A stretch of DNA of 18,471 nt from Peptococcaceae bacterium (GTDB lineage Bacteria > Bacillota > DSM-12270 > Thermacetogeniales > Thermacetogeniaceae), in NCBI GenBank assembly GCA_003132605.1, contig PKYJ01000025.1, forward strand, positions 1 through 18,471, read 5' to 3'. A model generated the notes under the pieces. The model did not search any database. It saw only the letters and a program-made list of their open reading frames with translations, and was not told the DNA's origin. Shown here piece after piece: positions 14,099-18,471 of this stretch. Position 1 is the first letter of the stretch; each line of letters opens with the position of its first letter. Made by a program: the position numbers and the translations under genes.

Positions 14099-15727
14099 AT
14101 GACTGAACCCATGACAGTGCTGCCAGGGATGGCGAAACGCATCGGAGTCGCCGCCGATCATGGAGGGTTCGAGCTTAAACAGGAACTGGTCAGGATGTTG
14201 CGCCAGGCCGGCTATGAAGTGGGCGATTATGGTGACAGCCAGCCCAAGCCGGACGATGATTATCCGGATTTTGTCGTGCCCCTGGCCCGTGCAGTCGCCA
14301 GCGGGGAAATGGATCGCGGGGTGGCCGTCTGTGGCAGTGGCGTGGGGGCGTGCGTCGCCGCCAACAAGGTGCCGGGCGTGCGTGCAGGCTTGATTCATGA
14401 AACCTTTTCGGCACACCAGGGGGTCGAGGATGACAATATGAACGTCATCTGCCTGGGCGGCCTCGTGGTCGGTCAGGCGCTCGCCTGGGAACTGGTCAGA
14501 ACATTTCTTGCCGCGCGCTTCAGCGGCGCCGAGCGCCATCGTCGCCGCCTGGCCAAAGTGGCGGAGCTGGAAAACAAGGGGGAAAGATCATTGAAAGAAA
14601 ATCATTTGAAACAGTTGGGAACGCTCGGCCAGTCCATCTGGCTGGACTACATCCGACGCGATCTGGTCGCCGGCGGCGAGCTTCGGCGTCTGATCGAGGA
14701 AGATGGATTGCGGGGGATGACCTCGAATCCATCCATCTTTGAGAAGGCGATTGCGGGCAGCCATGATTACGATGAGGACATTCGGACCATGGCTCTTGAT
14801 GGAAAAGACTGCAAAGCAATTTATGAAGCTCTCAGCCAGCGTGATGTGCAGGACGCTGCCGATGAATTCCGGCCTGTGTACGGCGAGACTGACGGCAAAG
14901 ATGGATATGTCAGCCTGGAGGTCAATCCCCACCTGGCGCACGACAAGAGCGGCACGATTGCTGAAGCCCGCCGTTTATGGGCTGCATTGAATCGCCCCAA
15001 CGTCTTCATCAAAGTCCCGGCCACGACAGAAGGACTGCCAGCGATCCAACAGCTCATCAGCGAGGGAATCAATGTCAACGTGACGTTGCTCTTTGGTTTG
15101 CCTCGCTATCGGCAGGTGGCGGAAGCTTACATCACCGGCATTGAAGCGCGCCTGGCCCAAGGAAAGTCTGTGAAGCATGTGGCCTCGGTGGCCAGTTTCT
15201 TTGTGAGCCGTATTGATACGCTGGTGGACCCGCTGCTGGAAAAAATAATTGCGCAAGGGGGCGATGAGGTACAGCTTGCGAAGCAGGTGCACGGGCAAGT
15301 TGCCATCGCCAGCGCCAAGGTAGCCTATCAAATCTACAAGGAAATCTTCGGCAGTGATCGGTTTAAGAAACTGACTGACCAGGGCGCCCGTGTGCAGCGG
15401 CTGCTCTGGGCCAGCACCGGCACCAAGAACCCGGACTACAGCGATGTGAAATACGTTGAGGCGCTCATCGGTGCGGACACGGTGGATACGGCCCCGGTCG
15501 AAACTCTGGACGCTTATCGCGACCACGGCGAACCAAAGGCCCGCCTCGAACAAGATGCCGAGGAAGCCGACTGGGTTTTGCAGCGATTGCCGGCGCTCGG
15601 CATCAACATCGACAAGGTGACCCGGCAACTCGAGGAAGAAGGCGTCGAGAAATTCAACCATCCGTTCGACGAGCTGATGGAGACCCTGGCTAAGACGTGT
15701 TCACAGAATCTGAGCAGGAAGCCCTGA
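14099..15727 (+). CDS. rpiB-tal: Fused ribose-5-phosphate isomerase B-transaldolase
   Basis: One 542-residue reading frame carries two enzymes of the non-oxidative pentose phosphate pathway. Residues about 13-155 are an RpiB/LacAB-type isomerase (ribose-5-P to ribulose-5-P), with IGVAADHGG, the active cysteine C78 in VCGSGVGACVAANK, and HETFSAHQGVEDDNMNV. Residues about 168-535 are a transaldolase of the long (about 370 residue) bacterial type, with the SIWLDYIRRDL start, GMTSNPSIFEKAI, and Schiff-base lysine K305 in NVFIKVPATTEGL. It also has VNVTLLFGLPRYRQV, VASFFVSRIDTLVD and RLLWASTGTKNP. AAAGGAGAG (14085-14093) precedes the ATG. The domains meet at a GERSLKEN linker that contains an apparent ribosome site and TTG (see 14576). 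Possible promoter: TTGTGA 14023 and TATAGA 14048. A HAD gene and phosphoketolase follow. Confidence 0.92.
   Translation: MTEPMTVLPGMAKRIGVAADHGGFELKQELVRMLRQAGYEVGDYGDSQPKPDDDYPDFVVPLARAVASGEMDRGVAVCGSGVGACVAANKVPGVRAGLIHETFSAHQGVEDDNMNVICLGGLVVGQALAWELVRTFLAARFSGAERHRRRLAKVAELENKGERSLKENHLKQLGTLGQSIWLDYIRRDLVAGGELRRLIEEDGLRGMTSNPSIFEKAIAGSHDYDEDIRTMALDGKDCKAIYEALSQRDVQDAADEFRPVYGETDGKDGYVSLEVNPHLAHDKSGTIAEARRLWAALNRPNVFIKVPATTEGLPAIQQLISEGINVNVTLLFGLPRYRQVAEAYITGIEARLAQGKSVKHVASVASFFVSRIDTLVDPLLEKIIAQGGDEVQLAKQVHGQVAIASAKVAYQIYKEIFGSDRFKKLTDQGARVQRLLWASTGTKNPDYSDVKYVEALIGADTVDTAPVETLDAYRDHGEPKARLEQDAEEADWVLQRLPALGINIDKVTRQLEEEGVEKFNHPFDELMETLAKTCSQNLSRKP
14576..14593 (+). promoter_or_regulatory. 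Internal ribosome site and TTG start before transaldolase
   Basis: AAGGGGG (14576-14582) stands 8 bases before an in-frame TTG (14591-14593). This is exactly the spacing and form of the ribosome sites used by the TTG-started genes elsewhere in this window (sepF, yggT, lspA). Initiation here would yield a free transaldolase of 378 residues, beginning with the SLKENHLKQLGTLGQ region at residue 165. The site is at the domain junction, suggesting an ancestral separate start retained in frame. Usage is not proven. Confidence 0.45.
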
Positions 15728-15882
15728 AAGCGAGTTCCCTTGCAAGAAAGCCCTCTGTAACCAGCGCAGATTTTGTGGCAACGATGAGCTGGTTTCAACA
15801 GCCAATGAATCACAGATGGACTACCCGCTCTAATGCCCCCGCTTCTACGAAGCGGTGGAATAAGAGCGGCTACGCCACTGTA

Positions 15883-15944
15883 TTAACTGGCTCTAAGCTT
15901 CAGTGGGGAAAGCAAACTCCCACTGAAGCCAAGACCCAGTTGAA
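15883..15944. repeat. Dispersed palindromic repeat, complete copy
   Basis: The left arm (15883-15907) and right arm (15919-15944) form a long hairpin. The inner stem GCTTCAGTGGG/CCCACTGAAGC has 11 perfect pairs, then come two mismatches, TCT/AGA, one mismatch, and AACTGG/CCAGTT, with a loop of 11 bases. The right arm matches both repeats at 4-56. It lies just before the ribosome site AAGGAG (15951-15956) of the HAD gene. The same spacer (15728-15960) holds a second perfect hairpin, CCGCTTC/GAAGCGG at 15839-15855, with a 3-base loop. No gene was seen in the rest of that spacer. Confidence 0.85.
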
Positions 15945-15960
15945 GGGGGAAAGGAGCATA

Positions 15961-16584
15961 ATGGAAAAAGTAGCACCGATTGCGGCGCTGTTTCTTGACA
16001 TCGGTGGCGTCTTGCTTACCAATGGCTGGGACCGTCAATCCCGAGAGATGGCTGCTACGGTTTTCAATCTGGATCTGGCTGAGATCAATGATCGCCATCA
16101 ACTGACCGTTGAAACGTACGAGGTGGGCAAACTCACCCTTGAAGAATACCTGAGTCTGGTGGTGTTTTACCGGGAGCAGACATTCTCACGGATAGAGTTC
16201 CGAAAATTCATGTTCGAACAGTCGAAGCCGCATCCCCGGACGATCGAGCTTATCCGCAAGCTCAAAGCACAGTACGGACTCAAGATCGCTGTGGTCAGCA
16301 ACGAGGGTCGGGAGTTGAATTCGTACCGGATTCGAAAGTTCAAGCTGGATGAGTTCGTGGATTTTTTTATTTCATCCTGCTTCGTCCACCTGCGCAAGCC
16401 CGATAGCGATATGTACCGGATGGCTCTGGACATTGCTCAGGTCCCGGCAGAGCAGGTGGTCTATATTGAGGACCAGCCGATGTTTGTTCAGGTCGCGGAG
16501 GCGGAAGGAATCCGTGGTATTCATCACACTGATTGCACGTCGACGCGCAAACAACTGGCCCGACTCGGATTGGAGATAGCATGA
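15961..16584 (+). CDS. HAD superfamily hydrolase
   Basis: This is a 207-residue soluble HAD-type phosphatase candidate. Motif I is LFLDIGGVLL with nucleophile D13. The usual second Asp (D+2) is replaced by Gly15, as in the DxG/DxGN branch that includes YihX-like sugar phosphatases. Motif II is VVSNEG with S113. Motif III includes LRKPDSDMY with K146. Motif IV is YIEDQPMFVQVAEAEGI with E170-D171. A small helical cap lies at about residues 25-88. The ATG at 15961 has AAGGAG at 15951-15956; a longer upstream frame has no ribosome site. It sits between RpiB-Tal and phosphoketolase, 31 bases before the latter, so a sugar-phosphate substrate is likely but unproven. Confidence 0.88.
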   Translation: MEKVAPIAALFLDIGGVLLTNGWDRQSREMAATVFNLDLAEINDRHQLTVETYEVGKLTLEEYLSLVVFYREQTFSRIEFRKFMFEQSKPHPRTIELIRKLKAQYGLKIAVVSNEGRELNSYRIRKFKLDEFVDFFISSCFVHLRKPDSDMYRMALDIAQVPAEQVVYIEDQPMFVQVAEAEGIRGIHHTDCTSTRKQLARLGLEIA

Positions 16585-16615
16585 ACACAAAAAAGTGTGT
16601 GAAGGGAGCATCTTT

Positions 16616-18471
16616 ATGAATGCGGAAAAAAAGTCTGAGGGGGACATCGCCAATCCCTTGCCGCCCGATCTGCTGCAAAAGATGAACGCTTATTGGCGTG
16701 CCGCCAACTACCTGTCGGTCGGCCAGATTTACCTCTACGACAATCCTTTGCTTCGGGAAACATTGAAGCTGTCGCACGTGAAACCCCTGGTGGTCGGGCA
16801 CTGGGGCACGACGCCGGGCCAGAACTTCATCTACGTGCACCTGAACCGGGTCATCAAGAAGTATGACCTGGATATGATCTACATCGCCGGTCCCGGGCAC
16901 GGTGGCCCGGCGCTGGTGGGCAATACTTACCTCGAAGGCACCTACAGCGAGGTCTATCCGAATATCAGCCAGGATGAGGCCGGGCTCAAGAGACTGTTCA
17001 CGCAGTTCTCGTTCCCCGGCGGGATTTCCAGCCATGTTGCGCCATCGACGCCGGGGTCGATTCACGAGGGCGGCGAGCTGGGGTACTCGCTCAGCCATGC
17101 CTTCGGGGCCGCCTTCGACAACCCCGGCCTGATCGTCGCCTGCATCATTGGCGACGGCGAAGCGGAAACCGGCCCGTTGGCGGCCGCATGGCATTCCAAC
17201 AAGTTTCTCAACCCGATTGGCGACGGAGCCGTGCTGCCGATCCTGCACCTCAATGGCTACAAGATCAACAACCCGACCGTCCTGGCCCGCATCGAGCATG
17301 AGGAATTGGAGCAATTTCTGAGAGGCTGCGGCTGGACGCCCTACTTTGTGGAAGGTGACGAACCGGAAAAGATGCATCAACTCATGGCCACCATTTTGGA
17401 CCAGGCCATCGAGGAGATCCGGCAAATCCAAAGCAAGGCGCGGAGCAAAAACGACACCACCCGGCCGCGCTGGCCAATGATCGTCCTCAAGTCACCCAAG
17501 GGCTGGACGGGACCGAAAGTAGTCGATGGCCTGCCAGTCGAGGGCACCTTCCGGGCGCACCAGGTGCCGCTGCTGGTGGATTCCGAGCATCCTGATCATG
17601 TCAAGCAGCTTGAAAGCTGGATGAAGAGTTACAAGGCAGAAGAACTGTTCGATGAGGATGGCCGACTTATGCCGGAATTGGCCGAACTGGCGCCTAAGGG
17701 CGACCGGCGGATGGGCGCCAATCCCCATGCCAACGGCGGAATTCTGCTGCGCGACCTGCGCATGCCGGACTTTCACGTCCACGCGGTGAATGTGTCTTCG
17801 CCTGGTGTTGTTGAGGCACAAGATACGCTCGTATTAGGCAGATTTCTGCGTGACGTGGTCAAGCTGAATCAGGATCAGCGCAACTTCCGGATCTTCGGTC
17901 CCGATGAGACACTCTCGAATCTCCTGGGCGCGGTCTTTGAGGTCACCAATCGTCAGTGGGACGCCCAGACAGCAGAGAATGACGAATTTCTGGCGCCCGC
18001 CGGAAGGGTGCTGGACTCGATGCTCAGCGAGCACCAGTGCGAGGGTTGGCTCGAAGGATATCTGCTCACCGGGCGGCACGGATTGTTCAACAGCTATGAG
18101 GCTTTCATCCGCATCGTTGATTCGATGTTCAGCCAGCACGCCAAGTGGCTGAAGGTCACAGCACAACTGCCGTGGCGGCGGAAGATCGCCTCCTTGAACT
18201 ACCTGCTGGCCTCCCATGTCTGGCAGCAGGATCACAACGGCTTCACGCACCAGGACCCTGGCTTCCTCGACCACGTCATCAACAAGAAGGCCGATATCGT
18301 GCGTGTTTACCTTCCGCCCGACGCCAACTGCCTGTTGTCGGTCTTCGATCACTGCCTGCGCAGCCGGCACTATGTGAACGTGGTGGTTGCGGGAAAGCAC
18401 GCCCTGCCCCAATGGCTGACGATGGATGAGGCAGTCGTGCATTGCACGGAAGGGATCGGCATCTGGCAATG
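16616..18471 (+). CDS. xfp: Phosphoketolase (xylulose-5-P/fructose-6-P), 3' end outside window
   Basis: The frame is open from ATG 16616 (AGGGAG at 16603-16608) to the window end, giving 618 residues of a family usually near 790. This is a thiamine-diphosphate enzyme that splits xylulose-5-P or fructose-6-P with phosphate into acetyl-phosphate plus glyceraldehyde-3-P or erythrose-4-P. Visible family motifs include YWRAANYLSVGQIYLYDNP, VVGHWGTTPGQNFIYVHLNR, GPGHGGPA, SFPGGISSHVAPSTPGSIHEGGE (read in overlapping pieces), and the TPP-type GDGEAETGP. Further on are HLNGYKINNPT, GPDETLSN, GRHGLFNSYEAF, and WQQDHNGFTHQDPGF. The catalytic histidine-rich loops look intact. The missing part is the C-terminal domain. 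It closes the pentose-phosphate cassette begun by RpiB-Tal. Confidence 0.96.
   Translation, partial: MNAEKKSEGDIANPLPPDLLQKMNAYWRAANYLSVGQIYLYDNPLLRETLKLSHVKPLVVGHWGTTPGQNFIYVHLNRVIKKYDLDMIYIAGPGHGGPALVGNTYLEGTYSEVYPNISQDEAGLKRLFTQFSFPGGISSHVAPSTPGSIHEGGELGYSLSHAFGAAFDNPGLIVACIIGDGEAETGPLAAAWHSNKFLNPIGDGAVLPILHLNGYKINNPTVLARIEHEELEQFLRGCGWTPYFVEGDEPEKMHQLMATILDQAIEEIRQIQSKARSKNDTTRPRWPMIVLKSPKGWTGPKVVDGLPVEGTFRAHQVPLLVDSEHPDHVKQLESWMKSYKAEELFDEDGRLMPELAELAPKGDRRMGANPHANGGILLRDLRMPDFHVHAVNVSSPGVVEAQDTLVLGRFLRDVVKLNQDQRNFRIFGPDETLSNLLGAVFEVTNRQWDAQTAENDEFLAPAGRVLDSMLSEHQCEGWLEGYLLTGRHGLFNSYEAFIRIVDSMFSQHAKWLKVTAQLPWRRKIASLNYLLASHVWQQDHNGFTHQDPGFLDHVINKKADIVRVYLPPDANCLLSVFDHCLRSRHYVNVVVAGKHALPQWLTMDEAVVHCTEGIGIWQ

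Noticed and set aside
15697..15960. 88-residue N-terminal extension of the HAD protein
   Set aside because: The extension overlaps the fused gene end and the palindromic repeat; the ATG at 15961 has a proper AAGGAG and gives the canonical HAD motif I near residue 13.
1..18471. CRISPR arrays, tRNA and rRNA genes
   Set aside because: I saw no regularly spaced direct repeats, no cloverleaf with a TTCGA-type loop and acceptor pairing, and no rRNA-like sequence. The only tRNA-linked element is the T-box.

Overview
The window reads as chromosomal DNA from a GC-rich, spore-former-type Gram-positive anaerobe of the Clostridia. A Peptococcaceae relative such as the Desulfotomaculum/Pelotomaculum group is my inference from gene content. 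The evidence is a yggS-sepF-proC-yggT-yggU division-linked cluster, an isoleucyl-tRNA synthetase under a T-box leader, a YteA-type DksA/TraR protein, a DUF5665 membrane protein, a flavodiiron protein, and frequent GTG and TTG starts behind strong purine-rich ribosome sites.

Layout. Positions 1-57 hold two copies of a short repeat, just upstream of yggS. From 108 to 3798, six tightly spaced + strand genes follow: PLP homeostasis (yggS), Z-ring anchoring (sepF), proline synthesis (proC), two small conserved genes (yggT, yggU/DUF167), and an orphan BMP-family lipoprotein. A complete T-box riboswitch reading an ATC (Ile) codon then controls ileS (4152-6974). Next come DUF5665, a YteA-like zinc protein, a GT4 glycosyltransferase, lspA and rluD, the last two overlapping by 4 bases. 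fprA lies convergently on the minus strand.

From about 11.9 kb the character changes. There is a 475-base spacer with REP-like hairpins, a metallo-beta-lactamase-fold hydrolase, and then almost 1 kb of AT-richer DNA. That DNA holds a 34-residue lysine-rich small gene with its own -10 box, several hairpins and the frameshifted tail of an IS110-family transposase.

After this scar comes a pentose-phosphate cassette: one ORF fusing ribose-5-phosphate isomerase B to transaldolase, a HAD-family hydrolase, and a phosphoketolase cut by the window end. Together these would interconvert pentose and hexose phosphates and cleave xylulose-5-P or fructose-6-P to acetyl-phosphate. The cassette looks like an accessory, possibly acquired, module. 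The spacer before the HAD gene carries a palindrome whose right arm is nearly identical to the repeats at the start of the window, so the element is dispersed in this genome.

The items most worth a second look are the RpiB-transaldolase fusion with an apparent internal ribosome site and TTG start, the dispersed palindromic repeat placed directly before ribosome sites, the IS110 remnant bordering the cassette, the tiny lysine-rich gene, and a possible non-canonical AUC start for proC.
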